From an uncultured Alistipes sp. (lineage in GTDB: Bacteria; Bacteroidota; Bacteroidia; Bacteroidales; UBA932), in the NCBI GenBank assembly GCA_900544175.1, contig UQUN01000004.1, positions 1 to 64,000 on the forward strand: a stretch of 64,000 nt of DNA. The letters run 5' to 3'. Of this stretch, positions 45,081-54,219 are shown piece after piece. Every line of letters begins with the position of its first letter. The first letter of the stretch is position 1. Below the pieces are notes generated by a model that saw only the letters and a program-made list of their open reading frames with translations, ran no database searches and was not told the DNA's origin. The position numbers were made by a program, and so were the translations under genes.

Positions 45081-46248
45081 CAACCAGCTTCTTGGCGAAA
45101 TCTCCGATCCTGTCGAAATCGGACTGATATGGGCGTCCCAAAAACTCCACCGGGTCGCCGGTGACAGGCATCCTGGACTTTTCCGCAAACTCCCTGAGGG
45201 CCTTTGCTCCGGCTCCGTTCCAGCTTGAGCCTCCGAAGATGCCAAGTATCTTGTTCTGAGGTGCGGATATGCTTATCTCATGGGTAAGCAGGGCCATCAT
45301 GGGGTGCATGCCGGTATTGTAGGCGCAGCTTCCGAGCACGAGTCCCTTGTATTTCCAGATGGCAGTCAGCAGATAGGAGACATGGGTCTTGGACACGTCA
45401 TATACGCGGATGTCCCTGACACCTAAAGCCGATATTTGACGGGCTATCTCATCGGCGAATTTCTCTGTGTTGCCGTACATGGATGCGTATGCTATTACGA
45501 AACCGTCCTCAGCCTCGTATTTGCTCCACTTGTCATAAAGAGACAGCACCTTGCCGGGATCCTTTCTCCAGATGAGGCCGTGCGAGGGACAGATAATCCT
45601 GACGGGCACCCCTTCGAGTTTCTTGAAGGCCTTCTGTACCATGCCGCTCCACTTGCCCACGATGTTGGAATAGTAACGGAGCATGTCCTCCTCGTAGAAA
45701 CTGAAATTGGCAGTGTCATCAAAGATTCCACCGTCAAGAGTTCCGAAGGAGCCGAATGCGTCGCATGAGAAAAGAATCTGATCTACAGTATCGTAAGTCA
45801 CCATGGTCTCGGGCCAGTGTACCCAGGGCACCATGACAAAAGTCAGTTTATGGTGGCCGAGGTCCAGCATGTCACCCTCCTTTATCTCATGAATGTTCTC
45901 CTGAGGAAGAGGGTAGTAGCTCTCCATAATCTTGTATGTCTTGCAGTTCGCGACTACTTTTACCTTGGGATAACGGCGCAGGATCTCTCCGATCATGCTG
46001 GAGTGATCAGGCTCCATATGATTGACTATCATGTACTCCGGGTCACGTCCGCCTATCGCGCTGTCGATGTGCTCCAGATAATCCGGATCCGAACCGTATT
46101 CTATGGTGTCTATCAGGGCCGGATGCTCGTCCGCGATGATGTATGAGTTGTAGGCCACTCCGTTAGGCAGGGGCCAGTTGTTCTCGAACAGATGCTTTTT
46201 TCTGTCATTGGTTCCGATGTAGAACACTTTATTGCTGATCTGAATCAT
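45064..46248 (-). CDS. Flavodiiron protein (FprA-type A flavoprotein)
   Basis: A 394-residue flavodiiron protein reducing O2 to water or NO to N2O in anaerobes. The metallo-beta-lactamase domain carries the diiron ligands HMEPDH at 77-82, with later ligands in VPWVHWPETM, FSCDAFGSFG and CPSHGLIW. A C-terminal flavodoxin domain binds FMN (AYASMYGNTEKFADE, LGSCAYNTGMHPM). It lies 19 bases after ligA. A role in protecting oxygen-sensitive enzymes such as the HydG product two genes on is plausible. Confidence 0.92.
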   Translation of the reverse strand: MIQISNKVFYIGTNDRKKHLFENNWPLPNGVAYNSYIIADEHPALIDTIEYGSDPDYLEHIDSAIGGRDPEYMIVNHMEPDHSSMIGEILRRYPKVKVVANCKTYKIMESYYPLPQENIHEIKEGDMLDLGHHKLTFVMVPWVHWPETMVTYDTVDQILFSCDAFGSFGTLDGGIFDDTANFSFYEEDMLRYYSNIVGKWSGMVQKAFKKLEGVPVRIICPSHGLIWRKDPGKVLSLYDKWSKYEAEDGFVIAYASMYGNTEKFADEIARQISALGVRDIRVYDVSKTHVSYLLTAIWKYKGLVLGSCAYNTGMHPMMALLTHEISISAPQNKILGIFGGSSWNGAGAKALREFAEKSRMPVTGDPVEFLGRPYQSDFDRIGDFAKKLVDAMRG

Positions 46249-46267
46249 AACTTGACTGTAATTATGC

Positions 46268-48286
46268 TTATGAGTTTATAATACTGTAAAATTCGTCTTC
46301 TGTTATTATCCTGACTCCAAGTTTCTCCGCCTTCGAAAGCTTTTCCGGTCCGGCTTTCTCTCCGGCAAGGAGATATGTGGTCTTTCCGCTTACCGACCCC
46401 GTGCTCTTGCCGCCGTGGGCGGTTATCATGGCCTTCATCTCGTCTCTGGGACGTGAAAAATTGCCGGTTACGACAACAGTACAGCCTTCCAGCCTGTCCG
46501 ACAAACGGGAAGACGCCGTATCGTCCGCAAATTGCAGGCCGAAACCTGCAAGGTCCGCTATGACCCTGATATGCGCTGCATTCTGAAAATATTCAACTAA
46601 TGAGTCAGCTATCACATCTCCTATATCCTCCACCTGCAGGAAATCCTCACGGGAGGCATGCTTCATGGCCTCTATGTCTCCGAATCTGGAGGCCAGCATC
46701 CTTGCCGTCGTCTCTCCCACATGCCTTATGCCAAGCGCGAACAGCACTCTTCCGAAAGGCACTTTCCTCGAAGCCTCGATGCTGTCCAGAAAGTTTTCCG
46801 CTGACTTTTCCTTCCAACCCTCCAAGGTAAGGAGCTTGCCCATATCAAGTCTGTACAGATCAGGAAGTTCCCGGATAAGGCCCTTATCGTACAGCTGGTC
46901 TACCGTAGCCTCTCCGGCGTTGATGTTCATCGCTTTTCTGGATATGAAATGCAAAAATGCGCCTTTGACACGGGTAGGGCAGGCTTCGTTGGAGCAGTAG
47001 TGTCTGGCCTCCGTCTCATCCTTCACCAGTGGAGCCCCGCAGTCCGGGCACACTTTCGGAAACTCGGCACGGACTGCGTCTGCAGGACGCTTCGACGGCT
47101 CCACTCCTGTGATTTTAGGAATGATCTCACCGCCTTTCTCCACGTAAACATAGTCTCCTATGTGGATATCGAGCAGCCCCATCTGGTCGGAATTGTGCAG
47201 TGATGCACGCTTTACCGTTGTGCCTGAAAGCTGTACAGGCTCCAGATTGGCCACAGGTGTCACGGCTCCTGTACGGCCCACCTGATAGTCGACTGACAGC
47301 AGTCTGGTAAGGGCCTGTTCCGGCTTGAACTTATAAGCCGTGGCCCAACGGGGAGACTTTGAAGTATAACCTAGTCTGGTCTGCAAAGCCAGATCGTCAA
47401 CTTTCACTACAATTCCGTCAGTTGCGAAAGGCAGGTCCTTGCGGCGTACATCCCATTCCCGTATATAGTCCAATACTTCATCGATATCATGGCACAGCCT
47501 GGTGTACGCGGATGTAGGGAAGCCGTGATCCGCCGCCCAGCCCAAAGCCTCGGAATGATATCTGAAAGGTAGATTGTCACCGACTATGTGATACAGGACA
47601 CATTCCAGCCCTCTGCGGCGTACCTCTTCGGGATCCAGAGTCTTGAGAGATCCTGCCGCGGCATTGCGAGGGTTGGCGAAAGGCTGGTCTCCTATATCCA
47701 GACGCTCTTCATTCACAGCATTGAACGAAGAGAACGGCATGTATATCTCGCCTCTTATCTCGAAGTCCCATGGGACATCTCCAATATTGTCGGGTACTGA
47801 CCGGATAGTACGCACATTGTCCGTGACATCGTCTCCTACGGCTCCGTCGCCTCTGGTAAGAGCCCTGACGAGCCTGCCACGGGAGTATGTCAGGCATATG
47901 GCGGTACCGTCGAACTTGAGTTCGCAGTTGTAGCTGAACACCTCGCCGGCAGCATCACGGACACGTCTGTCGAAATCCTTCAGTTCATCTATGCTGTAGG
48001 TATTTCCAAGGGAAAGCATTGGAAATCTGTGACGGTACTGCCTGAACTCCCGGGCTTCCGGTGCCTTGCCGGCTATATCGCTTCCTACGGTGACGGTAGG
48101 GGAGTCCGGAGTCGCCAGATCCGGATACATCTTCTCAAGGGCCGCCAGATCACTCATCATGGTATCATACTCAAAATCCGATATCTGCGGGTCGTTGAGC
48201 ACATAATACCTATAATTGTGCCTTCGCAGCTCCTCACGGAGGAACTCAATCCTTTCCTGTGCTTCTTTTTTATCAATCAATCTCAT
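46268..48286 (-). CDS. ligA: NAD-dependent DNA ligase
   Basis: A 672-residue LigA, the usual length. The adenylated lysine is in CELKFDGTAICL. Nucleotidyltransferase motifs include GEIYMPFSSFNAVNE and ATDGIVVKVDD, followed by the OB fold (YQVGRTGAVTPVANLEPV), a Cys4 zinc finger (CPDCGAPL, HYCSNEACP), helix-hairpin-helix repeats and a C-terminal BRCT domain (GCTVVVTGNFSRPRDEMK). The ATG at 48286 (MRLIDKKEAQ) is chosen because sequence upstream of it lies in the divergent promoter region. Confidence 0.96.
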   Translation of the reverse strand: MRLIDKKEAQERIEFLREELRRHNYRYYVLNDPQISDFEYDTMMSDLAALEKMYPDLATPDSPTVTVGSDIAGKAPEAREFRQYRHRFPMLSLGNTYSIDELKDFDRRVRDAAGEVFSYNCELKFDGTAICLTYSRGRLVRALTRGDGAVGDDVTDNVRTIRSVPDNIGDVPWDFEIRGEIYMPFSSFNAVNEERLDIGDQPFANPRNAAAGSLKTLDPEEVRRRGLECVLYHIVGDNLPFRYHSEALGWAADHGFPTSAYTRLCHDIDEVLDYIREWDVRRKDLPFATDGIVVKVDDLALQTRLGYTSKSPRWATAYKFKPEQALTRLLSVDYQVGRTGAVTPVANLEPVQLSGTTVKRASLHNSDQMGLLDIHIGDYVYVEKGGEIIPKITGVEPSKRPADAVRAEFPKVCPDCGAPLVKDETEARHYCSNEACPTRVKGAFLHFISRKAMNINAGEATVDQLYDKGLIRELPDLYRLDMGKLLTLEGWKEKSAENFLDSIEASRKVPFGRVLFALGIRHVGETTARMLASRFGDIEAMKHASREDFLQVEDIGDVIADSLVEYFQNAAHIRVIADLAGFGLQFADDTASSRLSDRLEGCTVVVTGNFSRPRDEMKAMITAHGGKSTGSVSGKTTYLLAGEKAGPEKLSKAEKLGVRIITEDEFYSIINS

Positions 48287-48350
48287 CGAAGTGCAAAAAT
48301 ATAAAATTTTATTTATTAAATTTGTACTGCATTTAAACCTACATGAAAAT
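48287..48350. promoter_or_regulatory. Divergent promoter region of ligA and the phosphofructokinase gene
   Basis: A 64-base AT-rich gap. Minus-strand TATTTTTG at 48301-48294 faces ligA, only 8 bases from its ATG. Plus-strand TAAATTTG at 48317-48324 faces the phosphofructokinase gene, 26 bases from its ATG. Both fit TAnnTTTG; good -33 elements are not evident. Confidence 0.5.
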
Positions 48351-49598
48351 ATGAGACCGTCTATCATCATTCTGGCAGGAGGAGGACCGGCTCCCGGAAT
48401 AAACACAGTTATCGGGACCATTGCCAAGACATTCATTTCCAAAGGTTACCGGGTCATAGGACTGCATGAGGGCTACAAGGGGCTGTTCACTGATTCCCCT
48501 TCGTACATCGACATCGATTTTCTTTTAGCCGACGACATCTTCAACCGTGGCGGCTCACACCTGATGATGAGCCGGTACAAACCGTCTGACGAAGATTTCG
48601 AGAAGCGCTTCAACATGCGGCTTTTCAAGGAAAATGACGTAAAGCTGCTGGTTACAATCGGAGGTGACGACACGGCTTCAACAGCCAACAGGGTGACAAA
48701 ATTCCTGTCTGCGCACAATATCTCCATACAGAACATACATGTTCCAAAGACCATCGACAACGACCTTCCACTGCCTGACAACCAGCCTACATTCGGCTAC
48801 CAGTCGGCCAAGTCGGAAGGAACGAGGGTCGCCACGATTGTCTACGAGGATGCCCGTACAAGCGGAACATGGTTCCTGGTGTCGGCAATGGGACGCAGTT
48901 CCGGACATCTTGCACTCGGAATAGGGGCCTCATGCCACTATCCCATGATCGTGATACCAGAGATGTTCAACAAGACAGAACTGACAATAGACAAGATCGT
49001 ACGTCTGGCCGTGTCGTCCATGATCAAGCGCAGGATAATGGGCATATCCTATGGCGGAGTGATAGTCTCCGAGGGCGTGTTCTACGGACTCAGCAACGAG
49101 GAACTGATGTCCACAGGTGTGTCATTCTCCTATGACGACCACGGTCACCCTGAATTGGGCAAGATCTCAAAAGCCCAGATATTCAGCACTGTACTTGATG
49201 CAAAACTTGAGTCTATAGGCATGAAGGTAAAAACCAGGCCAATAGAGATAGGCTATGATGTCCGGTGCCATACTCCGGTATCCTTCGACATAACATACTG
49301 CTCCCAGATGGCATACGGTGTATGGAAACTGTTCAAGGCAGGAGAGACCGGATGCATGGTGTACATCAACGCGCTTGGAATCGCAGTACCCCTGTACCTC
49401 AAGGATCTGCAGGATCCAGCCACCGGCAAGATCCCCCCTCGCTGCGTGGACATATCCCGCGAGAAAGTACAGAATGTGCTCAGATACATGTTGCACTACA
49501 TCACACCGGAGGATTACAGGGCGGCAAGCAAGTATGTGGCCTATCCTCAGGATTATGATTTTTACAATATTTTGAATTGGGACAAACAACAGGACTGA
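48351..49598 (+). CDS. 6-phosphofructokinase, PPi-dependent type
   Basis: A 415-residue PfkA-superfamily enzyme phosphorylating fructose 6-phosphate. Motifs include GGGPAPGINTVI, VTIGGDDTAST, PKTIDNDLPLPD and SAMGRSSGHLAL. The GGDD form in place of GGDG, together with KTIDND, indicates diphosphate rather than ATP as phosphoryl donor, by family rule. The ATG at 48351 follows a good -7 element. Its stop overlaps the next start by one base (TGATG). Confidence 0.88.
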   Translation: MRPSIIILAGGGPAPGINTVIGTIAKTFISKGYRVIGLHEGYKGLFTDSPSYIDIDFLLADDIFNRGGSHLMMSRYKPSDEDFEKRFNMRLFKENDVKLLVTIGGDDTASTANRVTKFLSAHNISIQNIHVPKTIDNDLPLPDNQPTFGYQSAKSEGTRVATIVYEDARTSGTWFLVSAMGRSSGHLALGIGASCHYPMIVIPEMFNKTELTIDKIVRLAVSSMIKRRIMGISYGGVIVSEGVFYGLSNEELMSTGVSFSYDDHGHPELGKISKAQIFSTVLDAKLESIGMKVKTRPIEIGYDVRCHTPVSFDITYCSQMAYGVWKLFKAGETGCMVYINALGIAVPLYLKDLQDPATGKIPPRCVDISREKVQNVLRYMLHYITPEDYRAASKYVAYPQDYDFYNILNWDKQQD

Positions 49599-50995
49599 TG
49601 AGAGAAAAATTCATCATATACCAGATGCTTCCAAGGATATTCGGCAATACTGTGACAGCCAATATCCCGGGTGGAAGCCTCCAGCAGAACGGATGCGGTA
49701 AGTTCAAGGACATAACCGGTCAGGTACTGAATGCACTCAAGGAACTTAACGTTACGCATATATGGTACACAGGCGTCATACGTCATGCCGTGACCGGTGA
49801 CATCGGGGTGAAAGGAGGGGCAGGTTCTCCGTTCGCCATCGTGGACTACTATGATGTCAACCCCTATCTTGCATCAAAGGCCGACTCCCGCATGAAGGAA
49901 TTCGAGAGCCTGATAGCCCGCACAAAGGCAGCCGGCATGAATGTTATCATGGACTTCGTGCCAAATCATGTATCACCGTCATACAAAAGCAGCGTAAGGC
50001 CCTTCGATGACAGCAACTTCTATCCGGGACGCATTCACGACTGGGACTGGACCGACACAGTGAAACTGAATTACAGCAACCGTGACACTTGGGAGAAAAT
50101 GCTGGAGATACTGCTTTTCTGGGCATCCAAGGGAGTAGGGGGATTCCGCTGCGATATGGTGGAACTGGTTCCGGTCGGTTTCTGGGCCTGGTGCCTGAAG
50201 GAGGTCAAGAAAAGATATCCTGACCTGATATTCATCGGTGAGGCCTACGAGCCGTCCAACTATCCAGCCTTGTTCGACACCGGAGGATTCGACTACCTGT
50301 ACGACAAAAGCGGATTCTACGACACTCTGAAACGTATCGTCAGGGGAGAAGCCGGAGCATCCTCGCTTACGGGACAATGGCAGGGACTTGGACGGTATCA
50401 GGACCGTATGCTCAATTTTATAGAGAACCACGACGAGGACAGAATCTCGTCACCGTATTTTGCAGGCAGTCCGTTCGGAGGACTTGCGGCACTGTTCGTA
50501 TCGCTGTTTTTCAACACGGCTCCCTTCATGCTGTATTTCGGACAGGAATTCGGAGAAGGTCCTGACAGGACATCGATATTCGACTTCTGTTCATTGCCAA
50601 AGGTAAGGAACTGGCTGAGAGGACTTAAGGTCGGTGACCCCATGAAATACCTCGGATATGAGGAGCAGGCCTTGTATGTGATTTACAAGGAATTCATGAA
50701 GAAAGCCATGACAGAGCCAGCTCTCAGGAAGGGTGATACTTTCGATCTTCAATACGCCAACCCCAGGTCAGAGAGCTTCGATCCGGACAGACATTTCGTG
50801 TTTATGAGGAAATATAGAAAATCCTTATATCTTTGTGCCGCCAACTTTTCCAATGAGAGAGTCTGCATCAAGGTAAACATACCTGAACACGCATTCGAGT
50901 ATTTCGGTATTGAGGAAAACGAGTATCTCAATCCGCATACACCGATTGAGGTGAGAATCGCCTCGGACGCAGGCACTTTATTGAAACTGCAATAA
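49598..50995 (+). CDS. GH13-family alpha-amylase-like glycoside hydrolase (cytoplasmic)
   Basis: A 465-residue GH13 enzyme. The four conserved regions are visible: MDFVPNHVS, GGFRCDMVELVP with the nucleophile Asp, FIGEAYEP with the acid/base Glu, and FIENHDEDR with the third Asp. There is no signal peptide, so it acts on internal alpha-glucans such as glycogen or imported maltodextrin. Overlap by one base with the phosphofructokinase gene and a 14-base gap to a sugar-kinase-like gene suggest a storage-glucan-to-glycolysis operon. Confidence 0.88.
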   Translation: MREKFIIYQMLPRIFGNTVTANIPGGSLQQNGCGKFKDITGQVLNALKELNVTHIWYTGVIRHAVTGDIGVKGGAGSPFAIVDYYDVNPYLASKADSRMKEFESLIARTKAAGMNVIMDFVPNHVSPSYKSSVRPFDDSNFYPGRIHDWDWTDTVKLNYSNRDTWEKMLEILLFWASKGVGGFRCDMVELVPVGFWAWCLKEVKKRYPDLIFIGEAYEPSNYPALFDTGGFDYLYDKSGFYDTLKRIVRGEAGASSLTGQWQGLGRYQDRMLNFIENHDEDRISSPYFAGSPFGGLAALFVSLFFNTAPFMLYFGQEFGEGPDRTSIFDFCSLPKVRNWLRGLKVGDPMKYLGYEEQALYVIYKEFMKKAMTEPALRKGDTFDLQYANPRSESFDPDRHFVFMRKYRKSLYLCAANFSNERVCIKVNIPEHAFEYFGIEENEYLNPHTPIEVRIASDAGTLLKLQ

Positions 50996-51009
50996 TTAAT
51001 AGAGACGAC

Positions 51010-52071
51010 ATGGACACGACACATCAGCGGTTAATGGAGATAGCCGGACACTTCCAGCTTGACGGTAAACCAGTATCTGTAGACATGCTCGGGGAGGGAT
51101 TCATAAACGACACATACATTATACGTATTGCTGACAGCCCCAGAAAATATATACTACAGAGAAAGAACACAGACATATTCAAGGATATCCCCGGAATGAT
51201 GAGCAACATAGGCTCTGTTACAGGACATCTCAAGAAAAAGATATCGGAAGCGGGAGGAGATCCGATGAGGGAGTCCCTCACAGTCGTCCCTGCCGATGAC
51301 GGAAACCTGTATCATGTTCATGACGGGGAGTATTGGTGCGTAACTGTGTACATTGACAGTTCTGTCAGTTATGACAAAGCCGGCACACCGGAGCTTGCGG
51401 AGTGCGGAGGACGCGGCATAGGCCGCTTTCAGGCCATGCTGGCGGATTTCGAAGGGGAGCTTGTGGACACACTGCCTGGCTTCCACAATATCCGGTTCCG
51501 GTTCGGACAATGGGACGACACGCTGGCCAGAGACCCCGAATCCAGAGCCGGGCAGGTAAAGGACCTGATCAATGAGATTGAGATTCGCAGATCCGAAATG
51601 CTGGATTTCTACAGATGCATTGAGTCAGGCCGGATACCGTTAAGGGTAACGCACAACGACACAAAGATCGCCAACATGCTGTTCGATGAAGAAGGAAACG
51701 TGCTGTGCATGCTGGACCTTGATACAGTTCTGAAAGCTCCGTGTCTCTACGATTTCGGTGATTCGATACGCTCGTACACCAATACCGGACTTGAAGACGA
51801 CAGGGATCCGGACCGTGTCGGCATGAGTATGGAAATGTACGAAGCGTTCCTGCGCGGATATCTTTCCGAGGCCGGCAGTTTTCTTACGGACATCGAGCGT
51901 CAGTATCTGCCGTTCTCGGCCAGATACATAACGTACGAACAGGTTCTGAGATTCCTTATGGACTATATTGACGGCGACCATTATTACAAGATCAAGTATC
52001 CTGAGCACAACCTCGTAAGGACACGCGCACAGCTCAGACTACTTGAATCCATAGAAAGGCAACTCTTGTAA
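51010..52071 (+). CDS. Phosphotransferase of the APH fold, probable sugar kinase (NahK-like)
   Basis: A 353-residue protein of the aminoglycoside phosphotransferase/choline kinase fold. The catalytic loop is THNDTKIANMLF and the metal site LCMLDLDTVLKAPCLYDFGD. The N-terminus (GEGFINDTYII, then YILQRKNTDIFKDIPGMM) matches Bacteroidetes relatives of N-acetylhexosamine 1-kinase rather than resistance enzymes. Its place behind phosphofructokinase and amylase genes supports a sugar substrate. The exact sugar is unknown. Confidence 0.72.
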   Translation: MDTTHQRLMEIAGHFQLDGKPVSVDMLGEGFINDTYIIRIADSPRKYILQRKNTDIFKDIPGMMSNIGSVTGHLKKKISEAGGDPMRESLTVVPADDGNLYHVHDGEYWCVTVYIDSSVSYDKAGTPELAECGGRGIGRFQAMLADFEGELVDTLPGFHNIRFRFGQWDDTLARDPESRAGQVKDLINEIEIRRSEMLDFYRCIESGRIPLRVTHNDTKIANMLFDEEGNVLCMLDLDTVLKAPCLYDFGDSIRSYTNTGLEDDRDPDRVGMSMEMYEAFLRGYLSEAGSFLTDIERQYLPFSARYITYEQVLRFLMDYIDGDHYYKIKYPEHNLVRTRAQLRLLESIERQLL

Positions 52072-52098
52072 CACAATTTATATTATGTTAAATAAGAT

Positions 52099-53394
52099 AT
52101 GACGGACATCGTTTCCATACCCTCGATGCCGCTTCCCGAGCGTATGCGTCCCAATTCCCTCGCGGAATTCGTGGGCCAGAAACACCTTGTCGGCCAAGGT
52201 GCTGTTCTGAGAAAAATGATCGAGTCCGGCAACATATCATCGTTTATCCTGTGGGGACCTCCCGGTGTCGGCAAGACAACTTTGGCACACATCGTATCAA
52301 AGGAACTTAAACGGGAATTCTACACACTGTCAGCGATAAGTTCAGGAGTCAAGGATATCCGCGACGTATTTGTCCGGGCAAAAGAAAACAGCATTTTCAC
52401 CAACGGCTCTCCGATACTCTTCATTGATGAGATACACCGTTTCTCCAAATCCCAGCAGGACGCGCTCCTCGGTGCTGTCGAGACTGGAACGGTTGTCCTG
52501 ATCGGTGCAACTACCGAGAATCCGTCGTTCGAGGTCATCACACCTCTTCTGTCACGTTGTCAGGTATTTGTACTTAAACCGCTGGACATCGATGATTTAG
52601 ACTTACTGCTCAATCGCGCGCTTACTCAGGACCAGTACCTGAAAAAACGGGACATTGAGGTCAAAGAGAAGAGCGCACTATTCCGGTTTTCCGGTGGCGA
52701 TGCACGTAAACTACTAAATATCATAGAGATAGTTGTCAATTCCTTCCCTTCCGATGCCAGTATCGTAATAGACGATGCTGTTGTCGCTGACAGGCTTCAG
52801 GAAAATATATCCGTATACGACAAGAACGGAGAGATGCATTATGACATCATATCCGCCTTTATCAAGAGTATGCGGGGTTCCGATCCAAACGGAGCCGTAT
52901 ACTGGATGGCCAGGATGCTTGCCGGAGGCGAGGATCCTCTTTTCATAGCCAGACGCATGCTAATACTGGCATCGGAGGATATCGGACTGGCCAATCCGAA
53001 TGCCCTGCTTCTGGCTCAGGCTACATTCGACGCCGTCCATAAGATAGGTATGCCAGAGGCACGCATTATCCTGTCGGAGTGCGCCATATACCTTGCCTCA
53101 TGTGCCAAGAGCAACTCGGCCTACATGGCGATCAACTCGGCGATGGCTCTGGTGGAACAAGGTGACAACTCCCCTGTTCCGCTTCACCTGCGCAATGCAC
53201 CGACAAAACTCATGAAGGAACTCGGATATTCCAGGGACTACAAGTATGCCCACGATTACCACGGTAATTTCACAGATCAGGAATTCCTTCCTGAAAGCAT
53301 ATCCGGGACGGTCTTCTACAATCCAGGCAACAATCCAAAAGAAAACGAAATACGGACCAGAATGGAAAAACTTTGGCCCAAATACCGCAAATAA
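52099..53394 (+). CDS. rarA: RarA (MgsA) replication-associated recombination AAA+ ATPase
   Basis: A 431-residue clamp-loader-like AAA+ protein active at stalled replication forks. MRPNSLAEFVGQKHLVGQG starts the ATPase. Walker A is LWGPPGVGKTTLAH, Walker B LFIDEIHRF, and sensor ATTENPSFEVI. The C-terminal tetramerisation part includes KSMRGSDPNGAVYWMARML and APTKLMKELGY. It lies 27 bases after the kinase gene and 6 bases before kdsA. Confidence 0.94.
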   Translation: MTDIVSIPSMPLPERMRPNSLAEFVGQKHLVGQGAVLRKMIESGNISSFILWGPPGVGKTTLAHIVSKELKREFYTLSAISSGVKDIRDVFVRAKENSIFTNGSPILFIDEIHRFSKSQQDALLGAVETGTVVLIGATTENPSFEVITPLLSRCQVFVLKPLDIDDLDLLLNRALTQDQYLKKRDIEVKEKSALFRFSGGDARKLLNIIEIVVNSFPSDASIVIDDAVVADRLQENISVYDKNGEMHYDIISAFIKSMRGSDPNGAVYWMARMLAGGEDPLFIARRMLILASEDIGLANPNALLLAQATFDAVHKIGMPEARIILSECAIYLASCAKSNSAYMAINSAMALVEQGDNSPVPLHLRNAPTKLMKELGYSRDYKYAHDYHGNFTDQEFLPESISGTVFYNPGNNPKENEIRTRMEKLWPKYRK

Positions 53395-53400
53395 ACAGAC

Positions 53401-54219
53401 ATGAACACATATCCCGTCACATTCACATCCCCCCTATTCACCCTAATCGCCGGACCATGCGTAATTGAAGGCGAAGAGATTACCCGTTCCATAGCAGACA
53501 CTTTGTGCGGACTCAGCGCAAAATACGATATTCCTCTTATTTTCAAGGCATCGTACAGAAAAGCCAACCGTTCCAGATACGATTCTTTCACCGGTATAGG
53601 CGACGAGAAGGGACTGGAAATACTTGCGCGTATCCGGGAAGACTTCAAAGTACCCGTAGTCACTGACGTACATCTTCCGGAAGAGGCTGCAAGGGCCGCA
53701 TCGTACGGTATTGACATGCTGCAGATACCGGCATTCCTATGCCGTCAGACCGACCTGCTCGAAGCTGCTGCACGCACAGGCAGGTGGGTCAACATCAAGA
53801 AAGGACAGTTCCTCTCTCCTTCAGCCATGAAATTCGCGGCCGAGAAGATAACCCGCTCAGGCAACGATAAAGTCACGCTCACGGAACGCGGCACACAGTT
53901 CGGCTACTCAGACCTTATAATAGATTTCCGCAGCATACCCACGATGCAGGCCATAGGTTTTCCGGTCATTCTGGATGTGACCCACTCTCTCCAGGCACCC
54001 AACCAGTCCTCCGGAGTGACAGGAGGACATCCTGAAATGATATCCACAATCGCCAGGGCAGGGATAGCGGCAGGTGCGGACGCGCTTTTTATGGAGACGC
54101 ATCCCGACCCTTCGAAGGCTCTCTCAGACGGGGCGAACATGCTCAGGCTCTCCCTTATGGAAAACCTGCTGCGCCAGCTCGTTCCTTTGAGCAAGACAAT
54201 GAAGGACATTCAGTTCTAG
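53401..54219 (+). CDS. kdsA: KdsA, 3-deoxy-8-phosphooctulonate synthase
   Basis: A 272-residue KdsA, normal length. It condenses PEP with arabinose 5-phosphate in Kdo synthesis for lipopolysaccharide. LIAGPCVIEGEE, FKASYRKANRSRYDSFTG, VTDVHLPEEA, NIKKGQFLSP and TERGTQFGYSDLIID are diagnostic. Its TAG stop shares four bases (CTAG, 54216-54219) with the stop of the convergent BamA/TamA-like gene. Confidence 0.95.
   Translation: MNTYPVTFTSPLFTLIAGPCVIEGEEITRSIADTLCGLSAKYDIPLIFKASYRKANRSRYDSFTGIGDEKGLEILARIREDFKVPVVTDVHLPEEAARAASYGIDMLQIPAFLCRQTDLLEAAARTGRWVNIKKGQFLSPSAMKFAAEKITRSGNDKVTLTERGTQFGYSDLIIDFRSIPTMQAIGFPVILDVTHSLQAPNQSSGVTGGHPEMISTIARAGIAAGADALFMETHPDPSKALSDGANMLRLSLMENLLRQLVPLSKTMKDIQF

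Noticed and set aside
51010..52071. Aminoglycoside resistance phosphotransferase
   Set aside because: Only the fold is shared; the N-terminal sequence and the operon with PFK and amylase fit a sugar kinase.
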